Shown one piece after another: positions 1-8,365 of a stretch of 64,000 nucleotides of DNA (positions are counted from its first letter, which is position 1; every line of letters starts with the position of its first letter). The notes beneath the pieces were generated by a model. That model ran no database searches and had not been told where the DNA came from. It saw only the letters and a program-made list of their open reading frames with translations. The DNA comes from Devosia ureilytica. Its GTDB lineage: Bacteria > Pseudomonadota > Alphaproteobacteria > Rhizobiales > Devosiaceae. The translations under genes were made by a program, and so were the position numbers. The stretch is from assembly GCF_024273195.1 (NCBI RefSeq), contig NZ_JAMZCU010000008.1, positions 62,001 through 126,000 of the forward strand. Reading direction: 5' to 3'.

Positions 1-410
1 CCGCGCTTGGCCTGCAAATAGCCCGGGACAAAGGCCCAGGCGGCCCCGAACAGGGCGCCGCAGATGATCATCAACGGGAAGACCAGGGCCCAGTGCATGC
101 CATTGAGCGCTAGGCCAATCAGAATGACGCCCAGCCCGCCGACATAGGCCTGGCCCTCGGGGCCAATGTTGAACAGGCCCGCATGAAAGGCCAGCGACAC
201 GGCAAGGCCGGCGAAGATGAAATCGGTGGTGTAGTAGAGCGTATAGCCAAAGCCCGACCCATAGCCGAAGGCGCCGTAGAGCATGATGCCCACGGCCTGG
301 AGCGGATTCTGTCCGACGGCCAGAACGATGAGGCCGCCGACGAGGAACGCCAATACGACATTGAGCAGGGGCAGGAGAACGACGTCGGCCCAGCGAGGCA
401 ATGGGGTCAT
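1..410 (-). CDS. BMP-type ABC transporter permease (N-terminal part, runs off the window)
   Basis: The first 136 codons of a membrane permease are visible; the rest lies beyond the window edge. The protein starts MTPLPRWADVV, runs straight into a hydrophobic helix, and carries the motif NIGPEGQAYVGG typical of permeases that work with basic-membrane-protein (BMP) lipoproteins in nucleoside uptake. The start codon shares one base with the stop of the upstream ATPase gene (TGATG), so the two are translationally coupled. A second permease gene would be expected next. The family assignment rests on the motif and on the neighbouring BMP binding protein and double ATPase. The substrate, probably a purine nucleoside, is inferred. 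Confidence 0.85.
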   Translation of the reverse strand, partial: MTPLPRWADVVLLPLLNVVLAFLVGGLIVLAVGQNPLQAVGIMLYGAFGYGSGFGYTLYYTTDFIFAGLAVSLAFHAGLFNIGPEGQAYVGGLGVILIGLALNGMHWALVFPLMIICGALFGAAWAFVPGYLQAKR

Positions 411-2077
411 CAGTTGGTATCCCTGCCGGAATTGTCTTTGGGGCTCATTTGCACCAGCGTCTGCTGAATTGGGGTTTCGTGCTCGGGCAAGGTGCCGGGC
501 TCGGTAACGACATGATCCTTGTGCGAGCCGGTCATGCGCAGGCCAAGCTCGGTCTCGTCGGCGGTGGCCGGATCGGCCTCGCCCACGATCTGCCCATCAA
601 AGATCACCAGGATGCGGTCTGAGAGCGAACGGATTTCGTCCAGTTCCACCGAGACGAGCAGGATCGCCTTGCCGGCGTCGCGCATCTTGATGATCTGGTT
701 GTGGATGAACTCAATGGCGCCAATATCGACGCCGCGCGTCGGCTGGCCAACGATCAGCACATCGGGATCGCGCTCCATCTCGCGCGCAAGCACCAGCTTT
801 TGCTGATTGCCACCGGAAAAGTTGGAGGTCTTGAGATCCAGATTGGCCGGGCGCACATCGAATTTCTTCATGTACTCACTGGCCGAGGCACGCGCCTTGG
901 CAATGTCGAGGCCGGGACCAGCACCATATTGGTCCTGATAGCCCAGGATGGTATTTTCCCAAGCGGAAAAATTGGTGACCAGGCCCATGCGCAAGCGATC
1001 CTCGGGCACATGGGCAAGGCCGGCGGCGCGGGCACGGGCGGCGCCGTCATCGCCTTCGAGCGACAGGGCTTTACCCTTGACGCGCACCTCGCCCGACTGC
1101 TGGTCGCGCATGCCGGCGATGGCTTCGAGCAGCTCGGACTGGCCATTGCCCGCCACGCCGGCAATGCCGACGATCTCGCCGCTACGGACCTGGAAATTGA
1201 CCGACTTAACGCGCGGCACGCCGAAATCGTCGGTGACGACAAGATTTTCGACTTCCAGCAGCACAGCGCCGGGGGTGGCGGCGCCCTTTTCGACGCGCAG
1301 CAGCACACGGCGACCAACCATGAGTTCGGCCAGCTGTTCAGGACTGGTCTGGGCCGTCGCAAGGGTCGCCACCATCTCGCCCTGGCGCATGACCGAAACT
1401 TCGTCTGTAATGGCCATGATCTCGCGCAGCTTGTGCGTGATCAGGATGATGGTCTTGCCCTCGGCGCGCAGCTTGCCGAGGATGCGGAAGAGGTGATCGG
1501 CCTCGGCCGGCGTCAACACGCCGGTGGGCTCGTCCAGAATAAGGGTTTCGGCGCCGCGATAGAGCGCTTTCAAAATTTCGACGCGCTGCTGCTGGCCGAC
1601 CGAGAGATTTTCGACGACGGCGTCGGGATCGATCTCGAGGCCATAGTCGCGGGCCAATTGCTTGAGGTGATCGCGCGCGCGGTTGAGCGTCGGCCGGAGC
1701 AGCGCCGAATCCTCGGCGCCCAGGACCACGTTTTCCAGCACGGTAAAATTGTCGACCAGCATGAAGTGCTGGTGCACCATGCCGATGCCCAGCGCCAGCG
1801 CATGGCGGCTGTCCGTAATCTTGTGCTCCACACCATCAACCATGATGGTGCCGCTGTCGGCGGTGTAAAAGCCGTAGAGGATCGACATCAGCGTCGATTT
1901 GCCGGCCCCGTTTTCCCCCACGATGCCATGCACCGTGCCCCGCTTGATGGCGAGGTGGATGTCACGATTGGCGTGAACCGGGCCGAAATGCTTGTTGATG
2001 CCGACAAGCTCGATAGCGAGCGCTGAGGCAGCGGTCCCGGGGGACCGCTGCTCGTTTGCCGGGTTAAGACCTGTCAT
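410..2077 (-). CDS. ABC transporter ATP-binding protein, two-domain (nucleoside/BMP type)
   Basis: This 555-residue protein has two ABC domains in tandem, as in RbsA, MglA and the nucleoside transporter ATPase NupO/YufO. The first domain has a Walker A motif GENGAGKST at about residues 54-62, signature LSVGQQQR near 158, and Walker B with LDEPTGVLTP near 181-190. The second domain has the degenerate Walker A GVAGNGQSE typical of this family and the signature FSGGNQQK. It should power the importer formed with the BMP binding protein upstream and the permease downstream. The ATG lies in the loop of an 8-bp hairpin spanning 2066-2103, which may limit its translation relative to the binding protein. 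Confidence 0.92.
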   Translation of the reverse strand: MTGLNPANEQRSPGTAASALAIELVGINKHFGPVHANRDIHLAIKRGTVHGIVGENGAGKSTLMSILYGFYTADSGTIMVDGVEHKITDSRHALALGIGMVHQHFMLVDNFTVLENVVLGAEDSALLRPTLNRARDHLKQLARDYGLEIDPDAVVENLSVGQQQRVEILKALYRGAETLILDEPTGVLTPAEADHLFRILGKLRAEGKTIILITHKLREIMAITDEVSVMRQGEMVATLATAQTSPEQLAELMVGRRVLLRVEKGAATPGAVLLEVENLVVTDDFGVPRVKSVNFQVRSGEIVGIAGVAGNGQSELLEAIAGMRDQQSGEVRVKGKALSLEGDDGAARARAAGLAHVPEDRLRMGLVTNFSAWENTILGYQDQYGAGPGLDIAKARASASEYMKKFDVRPANLDLKTSNFSGGNQQKLVLAREMERDPDVLIVGQPTRGVDIGAIEFIHNQIIKMRDAGKAILLVSVELDEIRSLSDRILVIFDGQIVGEADPATADETELGLRMTGSHKDHVVTEPGTLPEHETPIQQTLVQMSPKDNSGRDTN

Positions 2078-2103
2078 CGAAGTCCAACCCCTTTTCAGGT
2101 CTT
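2066..2103 (-). promoter_or_regulatory. Hairpin between BMP binding-protein gene and ATPase gene, holding the ATPase start
   Basis: Perfect 8-bp arms (AAGACCTG and CAGGTCTT in mRNA sense) enclose a 22-nt loop that contains the purine-rich stretch AAAAGGGG and the ATG of the ATPase gene. The 5' arm overlaps the stop codon of the binding-protein gene. It could protect the upstream message from 3' decay and dampen initiation of the downstream gene. The structure is seen; the role is inferred. Confidence 0.5.
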
Positions 2104-3103
2104 AGAGAGACGGGCACGACTCGTCGGAACGATAGTCATGAACGGTGACAGCACCCGAGATGATGTCGGCAGTCGCCTTGTCCAGCGCAGCCTGCATTTC
2201 GGGGGTGATCAGCTCGGCATTGTGCTCGTCGATTGCTGCGCCAACGCCTTCTTCGGCCAGGCCCAGAACGATGGTGCCGGGAGCCCAGGTGCCATCTTCA
2301 ACGCCCTTCATGGCATTGTAGGCGGCAACATCGACGCGCTTGAGCATCGAGGTCAGGACCGAACCGGGGTGCAGGTGGTTCTGGTTGCTGTCGACGCCGA
2401 TGCCGTACTTGCCAGCGTCAGCAGCTGCCTGCAGCACGCCTGCGCCCGAACCGCCGGACACCTGGAAGATCACGTCCACGCCCTGGTCGAGCTGGGACTT
2501 GGCAACTTCGGTGGCCTTTACGGGGTCGTTGAAGGCTTCAAAGCCGGTGCCGACATAGGTCTCGAGCACTTCGATATCGGGGTTCACCGACTTGGCGCCC
2601 TGGGCATAGCCACAGGCAAAGGCTTCGAGCAGGGTGAAGTTGAAGGCCGGGACCACGCCGATCTTGCCGCTTTCCGACTTCATGGCAGCCAGGATACCGA
2701 CGAGGTAGGAGCCTTCCTGTTCCTTGAAGACCACGGACTGCACGTTGGGCAGGTCAACGACAGTGTCGATGATGGTGAACTTGGTATCGGGGAATTCCGG
2801 GGCAACGGCGCGCAGAGCGGTTTCCCAGGAGAAGCCCGGCAGCACGATCGGGTTGTTGCCGCGCGCGGCGAACTGGCGGACGGCCTGCTCGCGCATGGCG
2901 TCGCCGGAGATTTCCAGATCCTGATAAGCGCCGCCTTCGGCCTTGAACTTCTCGGCGCCCATATAGGCAGCCTCGTTGAACGACTTGTCGAACTTGCCAC
3001 CGCCGTCATACACCAGAGCGGCATCGGCAAAAGCTGCACCAGCCATGATGGCGCTGAGTGCAACACCGCCAGCGATGGCCTTGGTAAGGGTCGAAATTTT
3101 CAT
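2102..3103 (-). CDS. BMP family substrate-binding protein of ABC transporter
   Basis: This 333-residue secreted binding protein starts at MKISTLTKAIAGG. That ATG was chosen over one 10 codons upstream because AGGGAGAC lies just before it and it opens a normal signal peptide ending near AGAAFADA. The mature start ALVYDGGGKFDKSFNEAA matches the BMP/PnrA/Med family (Bmp domain), which binds nucleosides in the periplasm. It is the first gene of the importer operon with the double ATPase and permease downstream. No lipobox cysteine is seen, so it is probably a soluble periplasmic protein, as usual in alphaproteobacteria. The ligand cannot be read from sequence. Confidence 0.9.
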   Translation of the reverse strand: MKISTLTKAIAGGVALSAIMAGAAFADAALVYDGGGKFDKSFNEAAYMGAEKFKAEGGAYQDLEISGDAMREQAVRQFAARGNNPIVLPGFSWETALRAVAPEFPDTKFTIIDTVVDLPNVQSVVFKEQEGSYLVGILAAMKSESGKIGVVPAFNFTLLEAFACGYAQGAKSVNPDIEVLETYVGTGFEAFNDPVKATEVAKSQLDQGVDVIFQVSGGSGAGVLQAAADAGKYGIGVDSNQNHLHPGSVLTSMLKRVDVAAYNAMKGVEDGTWAPGTIVLGLAEEGVGAAIDEHNAELITPEMQAALDKATADIISGAVTVHDYRSDESCPSL

Positions 3104-3298
3104 TGATTCAGTCTCCCTGTCTCGCACCAGCACCGGGACCAGAGCCCGTAGGTCTATCTGCGTGCGCTAACAGGGGATAAAATCGTGCAATGGCGTCTGC
3201 CGCAAGAGGGAAGGCGCGAAATTTTTCCGAATGGTCAAAAATCGCGCAGGTGATGACGAAGCAGGCATCACCCGGCATCCGCCAACCGCAGCAAACCC

Positions 3299-3421
3299 TT
3301 AGAACCGCAACAGCAGCGCCTGAAACATCTGCGCCAGATCAAGGTCGGCAAAACTGGTCACCAGGACGGCCAGGGCCGCGATGAGATAGAGGGCGATGCT
3401 GTCTCGGGACTGGGTGGACAT
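3299..3421 (-). CDS. Possible 40-residue membrane protein
   Basis: A 40-codon reading frame begins MSTQSRDSIALYLIAALAV and has one hydrophobic segment (about residues 9-24) followed by an amphipathic acidic stretch. It sits alone in the 502-bp gap between the BMP gene and the CoxG-like gene. No convincing ribosome binding site is visible upstream (AAAGCCCC). The composition looks protein-like, but a frame this short arises easily by chance in GC-rich DNA. The rest of the gap (3104-3298 and 3422-3605) shows no recognisable gene; 3104-3130 is the BMP leader. Confidence 0.3.
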   Translation of the reverse strand: MSTQSRDSIALYLIAALAVLVTSFADLDLAQMFQALLLRF

Positions 3422-3605
3422 GGGGCTTTTAAATCAAATTGAGATGAACTGCCCCCTGTCTAGCGGATCAGCGACGGCGGAATAATGGCGCTGGTGCGGT
3501 CATTTTGGGCGTGGTTAAGCAAGGGTGAATGGGCGGCGGACGGGTCTGGAGGCGGTGTCGCGCCTCTGGCCGGCAAAACCGGACCCAGTTTGCCCGAGGC
3601 GCTGT

Positions 3606-4070
3606 TCAGGCCGGCCCAAGCGGGGTGATCTCGGCGCCCATGGCGTGGGCAAAGCGCTCGAAAAACCCGTCGATGATCTTTTGCGCCGAATTGCCGACGA
3701 TGGCCTTGCCCAGTTTCATGATCTGCCCCGAGGCGCCGCCCCGGGCCGAAAAGGCCAGAAGGGTTGCAGCGCCCTCGTCGGCCAGCGTGATATCGGCGGC
3801 GCCTTCAGCCAGTCCCATCAGCCCGCCCTTGCCCTTGCCGGACAGCGTATAGCTCTGGGCCTCGAGCACGTTGGAGAGGGCCAGCTCGCCCTTGAAGCTG
3901 GGCTTGACCACGCCCAGGTTGACGGTGATGGCGAGATCGAGGGTTGCCGGCCCCGACCAGGCGATGTGACTGCAGCCGGGAATGGCGGCCTTGAGGATTT
4001 CGGGGTCGTTGAGGGCCCGCCAGACCGCCATGCGGCCGGCGCCGATCCGATAGCGTCCGCCAAAATCCAT
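3606..4070 (-). CDS. CoxG-like SRPBCC family protein
   Basis: This 154-residue cytoplasmic protein, starting MDFGGRYRIGAGR, belongs to the CoxG (carbon monoxide dehydrogenase subunit G) branch of the START/SRPBCC fold. The typical pattern is seen: a conserved beginning, the segment LNDPEILKAAIPGC near residues 20-35, and glycine-rich AFSARGGASGQIMKLG late in the chain. CoxG-like proteins are found with molybdenum hydroxylases, where CoxG anchors the enzyme to the membrane, but no such enzyme genes are in the window, so the partner is unknown. The start was set at MDFGG instead of 7 codons upstream because family members begin there. It is divergent from the TelA-like cluster. Confidence 0.8.
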   Translation of the reverse strand: MDFGGRYRIGAGRMAVWRALNDPEILKAAIPGCSHIAWSGPATLDLAITVNLGVVKPSFKGELALSNVLEAQSYTLSGKGKGGLMGLAEGAADITLADEGAATLLAFSARGGASGQIMKLGKAIVGNSAQKIIDGFFERFAHAMGAEITPLGPA

Positions 4071-4285
4071 CAGGCCCGCGGCCCCGCGCATTGGCTATAT
4101 TCCGGACGGCAGGGCGCGATGACAGACATGGTGTGGGTCCAACTCTTTACGTGCGGCTTTTTCGCACCAATATGGACTAAATAGTTGCCCGGACGTGCAG
4201 TTGCAATTGTCAGGCGGTGCAGCAGACGCAATCTAAGGCAGGCCGGCAGCTTCGTCAGATCGGCCAATTCTAGAGGGAGCCCAGG

Positions 4286-5506
4286 ATGACCGACCAAGTG
4301 ACCACCACTGCACCTGCAGCCAATGTCTCGGCGTTGGCGGAAAAGCCGCTGCAGTACCTGGACAAGGCGGTCAACGCCATCCGCGAGCTGGGCATCTGGC
4401 CCGAGCAGCAGGGCGAACAGCCGATCACCGGGCTGTTGCAGCAGATTACCGAGCTGGACGAAACCCGTGTCATCCTGATCGGGCGGACGCTGAGCCAGGC
4501 CAGCGCCTTCAACGAAGTGGTGCGCGAGCAGGTCGCGGCCATGAAGATCGGCGAGCGCTACGAGGACATCACCAAGGGCTTTGACTCGATCCGCGACGAT
4601 GCCAAGGGCATGGTCGACCAGCTCGCCGACAACAAGATCGACATTTTCGAGCGCACCTCCAATGTGTGGATGAAGGTGAGCCGGGGCGATATCGCCACCC
4701 GCTTCAACAAGATCCGCGATACCTATCTGGCCGTGACTGCCGACACCAAGGACCAGATCGACCGCGAACACACCATTCTCGAGGCCTATCGCGATTTCCG
4801 TGGCGCGCTCAAGCAGGCCGAAGTGATGGCTCTCGAAGTGCTGCAGACCGCCGAGCAGCGCCTGGGCGAAAAGAAGAACATCCTGCAAAAGGCCGCCGAT
4901 GAGCTGGCCGCCTTTGCCGGGACTGTGCCGGCTGACCGGGCGCGGCTCGAAATGGCCCGCGACGAGCGCCTGCGCGAAATGCAGAACGAAGAAAAGCGCT
5001 ACCAGATCGCCAAGGACCTCTCGGACAATCTGACCATTTCCTACAATACCTCGGAAGTGGTGATGGCGCGGCTGATGCAGACGACCAATGCCAAGGAGCG
5101 GGTCTATCAGCAGTCCATCTCGTTCTTTTCGACCAATGAAACCGTGCTGACCGCCCTCTCCGCCTCGTTCACCGGCATGTTCGGCCTGCATGAGAGCACC
5201 GAGACGCTGAACGCGATGAAGGAGGGCATGAGCAAGTCGCTCGAAACGCTCTCCGAGATTGGCGACAAGGTGCAGGAAGAGGCGATCAGGGCTGGCTATG
5301 GCCCGACAGTGCGGGCCGATGCGGTCAAGAAGCTGGTCGATAGCGTCGTCAACTTCCAGGAAAAGAGCCGCACCATCATCAATGAGATGCGCATCGCCTC
5401 GACCAAGAATTCGGCCGAAATCCGCGACGCCGTGGAAGACGGCAAGAAGCGGCTGGCGACATTGGCGGCAGAGGGCAATGCCCTGCTGCTCGAAACCCGC
5501 ACCTGA
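4286..5506 (+). CDS. Coiled-coil-rich protein, TelA-like in layout
   Basis: This 406-residue, almost wholly helical, charged protein has no signal peptide and no membrane segment. Long heptad-like stretches cover roughly residues 55-260, and the C-terminal part (KLVDSVVNFQEKSRTI and after) resembles the end of TelA/KlaA toxic-anion resistance proteins. The match is by eye and weak, so the function is unassigned. A good ribosome binding site (AGAGGGAG) precedes the ATG. It is the first gene of a tight three-gene operon: 28 bp to the next gene, then 4 bp to the third. The conserved association suggests the three products work together, probably at the cell envelope. Confidence 0.6.
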   Translation: MTDQVTTTAPAANVSALAEKPLQYLDKAVNAIRELGIWPEQQGEQPITGLLQQITELDETRVILIGRTLSQASAFNEVVREQVAAMKIGERYEDITKGFDSIRDDAKGMVDQLADNKIDIFERTSNVWMKVSRGDIATRFNKIRDTYLAVTADTKDQIDREHTILEAYRDFRGALKQAEVMALEVLQTAEQRLGEKKNILQKAADELAAFAGTVPADRARLEMARDERLREMQNEEKRYQIAKDLSDNLTISYNTSEVVMARLMQTTNAKERVYQQSISFFSTNETVLTALSASFTGMFGLHESTETLNAMKEGMSKSLETLSEIGDKVQEEAIRAGYGPTVRADAVKKLVDSVVNFQEKSRTIINEMRIASTKNSAEIRDAVEDGKKRLATLAAEGNALLLETRT

Positions 5507-5534
5507 CAATCAGGACGATTGGTGAAGGCACCGC

Positions 5535-6473
5535 ATGAGTGACGCGACGGCAAAGGCCGCTGCCCCTCTCGATGAAGTCATGCTGGCGATGGACGTGGTC
5601 GACACGCTCCGTCACCGGCAGGACCTGGTAACGCGCGAACTCGACGGGGTAACGCGTGAAAAGCAGCTGATCGAGAAGCTGCGCTCGGTCTATCACCAGC
5701 AGGGCATCGAGGTGCCCGACCATATCCTGAAAGAAGGCGTGGCGGCCCTGGCCGAAAGCCGCTTCACCTATGAGCCCCCTGCCCCGGGCCTGGGCACGAC
5801 GCTGGCGCGTCTTTATGTCGGCCGCAAGCAATGGGGCCGGCCGCTGCTGGTGGGGCTGATTGCCCTGTTGGCGCTGGGCGTGGGCTATTTCGGTGTCTGG
5901 CAGCCCTATCAAAACGGTCAGGCCGAACAGGCCCGGCTCGAATTGAGCGAAGGGCTGCCGGCGCAAATGGATGCGCTCTATCAGACCATTTACGACGAGA
6001 CCAAGGTACAGCAGGCGGCCAACGATGCCGAAGCGCTGGTGGCGCGGGGCAAGGCTTTTGCCGCCGAGGGCAATCGCGCCGGCGCCGAAAGTATCGTGAC
6101 TCAGCTGACCGAGTTGCGCGACCTGTTGCGGCTCGAATATGCCCTGCGCATCGTCAATCGCGAGGGCGTGCAATCGGGCTTCTGGACTTTCCCTGAAATC
6201 AATACCGACGCCACCAATTACTATGTGGTGGTGGAGGCCATCACCCTTGATGGCGAGACACTGTCGCTGCCCATTCTCAACGAAGAAAACGGCGAAACCG
6301 AAACAGTGGCGATGTGGGGCGTGCGCGTGCCCGAAGGCGTCTACAATGCCGTTTCGGCCGACAAGCAGGACGACGGCATCATCCAGGCCAATCTGGTCGG
6401 CCGGAAATCGGATGGGTTTCTCGATGTACAATACGCCATGCCCGTTCTGGGTGGCGCCGTGACCCGGTGGTAG
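5535..6473 (+). CDS. Single-pass membrane protein of unknown function (middle gene of three-gene cluster)
   Basis: This 312-residue protein has a charged, helical N-terminal domain (about residues 1-95), one membrane segment at about 100-121 (PLLVGLIALLALGVGYFGVW), a helical stretch, and a C-terminal beta-rich domain of about 100 residues with NTDATNYYVVVEAITLDGE. Since the segment before the membrane helix carries arginine and lysine (YVGRKQWGRP), the N-terminus is probably cytoplasmic and the C-terminal domain periplasmic. No named family is recognised with confidence. It is co-transcribed with the TelA-like gene and the following coiled-coil gene. Confidence 0.6.
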   Translation: MSDATAKAAAPLDEVMLAMDVVDTLRHRQDLVTRELDGVTREKQLIEKLRSVYHQQGIEVPDHILKEGVAALAESRFTYEPPAPGLGTTLARLYVGRKQWGRPLLVGLIALLALGVGYFGVWQPYQNGQAEQARLELSEGLPAQMDALYQTIYDETKVQQAANDAEALVARGKAFAAEGNRAGAESIVTQLTELRDLLRLEYALRIVNREGVQSGFWTFPEINTDATNYYVVVEAITLDGETLSLPILNEENGETETVAMWGVRVPEGVYNAVSADKQDDGIIQANLVGRKSDGFLDVQYAMPVLGGAVTRW

Positions 6474-6477
6474 GCCA

Positions 6478-8025
6478 ATGAGCATTCGCGGCCCCCAGGC
6501 GCTGGCCAGCCTTGAAGACGCCATGCGCGACATCCGCCGCGAGGAGGATGAACTTTCCAAGCGCGTGGCGCGCGCCGCCGAGCGGCTGAGCAAGACGCGA
6601 GAGCACGAGGCGGAGCTGTTCCGTCAACTGGCCCGGCTGCGGCTGGACCCAGCCGTGCAAGCCGAACTTGACGGGCGTATTTCGGGCGCTGAGGCCAAGG
6701 CCCGCGATATGCTCAAGGCCCATGCCAAGGATGTCAGCAAGGCCGAAAAATCGATCTCTGCGCTCGACAGCAATCGGTCGGCACTGGCAGACAAGCGGGC
6801 CGAAGCGCTCAAGCTGCTCGAAGAGCAACAGGCGGCGCTCGCGGCCTTGAGCGCGGCCCAGGTGGCCAAGCTCGCCGCCGATCCGGCATTTGTGGCGCAG
6901 AGGCGGGAAACCGAAGAACTCGACCACATCGCTGAGCAGTCGATGCGCAAGACCGAGCAGGCCGAGGCTGATCGCGAGGAAAAGGGGCGCCCCTATCGGG
7001 AAGACCCGCTGTTCATGTATCTCTGGGATGCCGGCTATGGCACTTCAACGTACAAGGCGGGCAATCTCACGCGTTATTTCGACGGGATGGTGGCCAATCT
7101 GGTTCGCTTTGCCAAGGCGCGGCCAAACTACGCCATGCTCAACGAAATTCCGCTGCGGCTGCGCGAGCATGCCGAGTTGCAGGAAGCCAATGTGAGCGCC
7201 GCCGAGGCCCGGCTGGTGGCCATGGAAACCGCTGCGGTCGATGCGGCCGGCGGCAAGCCGATCCGCCAGGCCATTGCCCAGGCCCAGGCGGAAATCGCGC
7301 GGCTGGATGCCGAGATCACCGCTATCGAGGACCAGCGCGATGCGGCGGCAACGGCCCTGCAAGCGCTGGCCGATGGCCGCGATCCGGCCTTTGAAAACGC
7401 GGCGTCGGAGCTGGCGGCGGCGCTGGGACGCGAAGACATCCAGACCCTGCTGGACGAGGCGCGCAAGACCCACACCGGCCAGGACGACACCATCGTCGCC
7501 CAGATTGACGATGCCCGCTCGCGCATTCGCGAAGAGGAGCAGGAAAGCCGGGAAGTCAAGGAACGCCTCAAGACCCTGGCCGACCGGCGGCGGGAACTTG
7601 AAGACATCCAGTGGGAGTTCAAGAAGCAGCGGTTCGACGATCCCGGATCGAGCTTCAAGGAAGACCGGCTGGTGGGGGACCTGCTCAACGATTTCCTGCG
7701 CGGCGGCATTTCGGCCGCGAGCTATTGGGATCAGTGGCGCCGGAGCCAGAACTGGGCCCCCGGCGCCGAATGGGGCGCCGGCTACAAGCCGACACGGCAG
7801 AGCAGTTCTTCCAACCCCTGGCCCCCGAGCGGGGGCGGCTTCCAATGGCCCGACAGCAGCATCGGCGGCTCCAGCGGCCGCAAGAGCAAACCGTCATCAG
7901 GCGGGTTCGGCGGCGGCTGGGGTGGTTCGTCGGGCGGTTCGTCCGGCGGCGGCTTTTCACGCCCGCGCACCGGCTCAAGCGGGACGCGCAAGACTGGTGG
8001 GTTCAAGACTGGCGGCGGGTTTTAG
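6478..8025 (+). CDS. Coiled-coil protein with Gly/Ser-rich C-terminal tail
   Basis: This 515-residue protein has three visible zones. Residues 1 to about 145 are strongly coiled-coil, rich in Arg, Glu and Ala. Residues about 170-330 hold a more globular part with YREDPLFMYLWDAGYGTST. After a second coiled-coil (about 290-390), a segment LLNDFLRGGISAASYWDQW leads into a low-complexity tail from about residue 450 made mostly of Gly, Ser, Phe and Trp. The tail resembles the glycine-rich ends of TPM-domain envelope proteins. No enzyme motif is visible. It is the third gene of the cluster, starting 4 bp after the second gene. Confidence 0.6.
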   Translation: MSIRGPQALASLEDAMRDIRREEDELSKRVARAAERLSKTREHEAELFRQLARLRLDPAVQAELDGRISGAEAKARDMLKAHAKDVSKAEKSISALDSNRSALADKRAEALKLLEEQQAALAALSAAQVAKLAADPAFVAQRRETEELDHIAEQSMRKTEQAEADREEKGRPYREDPLFMYLWDAGYGTSTYKAGNLTRYFDGMVANLVRFAKARPNYAMLNEIPLRLREHAELQEANVSAAEARLVAMETAAVDAAGGKPIRQAIAQAQAEIARLDAEITAIEDQRDAAATALQALADGRDPAFENAASELAAALGREDIQTLLDEARKTHTGQDDTIVAQIDDARSRIREEEQESREVKERLKTLADRRRELEDIQWEFKKQRFDDPGSSFKEDRLVGDLLNDFLRGGISAASYWDQWRRSQNWAPGAEWGAGYKPTRQSSSSNPWPPSGGGFQWPDSSIGGSSGRKSKPSSGGFGGGWGGSSGGSSGGGFSRPRTGSSGTRKTGGFKTGGGF

Positions 8026-8365
8026 AGGTGATTGCTTAAGCTGAGGACTGGATTGGGGTGGGAAGGAGTCGGCGGTTCGGAAAGCGGACGTTTGGCGAAT
8101 GAGGAATTTGGGGCCACGCAGGACCCAGCTTAGTGAGTGAAGATCGGCCTTAAGCCGAGTAGAAATTAAGCCGTAGCTCCCACTGTGCATCTAGTACCGT
8201 GGGATCAGTCAGCTATGTAATCTGTAGCTTCATTCTTAGGCCTTCATACAAAGAAATGTAGCTATAGCTTGCTTTTTTTATAGAAATCAGAAATGGTGGC
8301 CTTATAGCTGTAGATTCAGCACTCAGCTCCGCAGGAAAGGGAGATATAAAGCCATAACTACAAAT
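8026..8365. other. 340-bp gap before hipA with a 10-bp palindrome
   Basis: No gene is seen here. From about 8150 the sequence is richer in A and T than the flanks. A perfect palindrome AGCTATAGCT lies at 8260-8269, and the core GTAGCT or TAGCTGTAG recurs nearby (about 8171, 8223, 8258, 8303). These could be operators for the HTH partner of HipA, since hip operons are usually autoregulated. No tRNA or integrase is visible at the edge. Confidence 0.35.
8260..8269. promoter_or_regulatory. Candidate hip operator (AGCTATAGCT)
   Basis: Perfect 10-bp palindrome about 95 bp upstream of hipA, in a stretch where related GTAGCT cores recur. Binding by the HTH protein encoded downstream is a guess from how hip operons are normally autoregulated. 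Confidence 0.3.
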
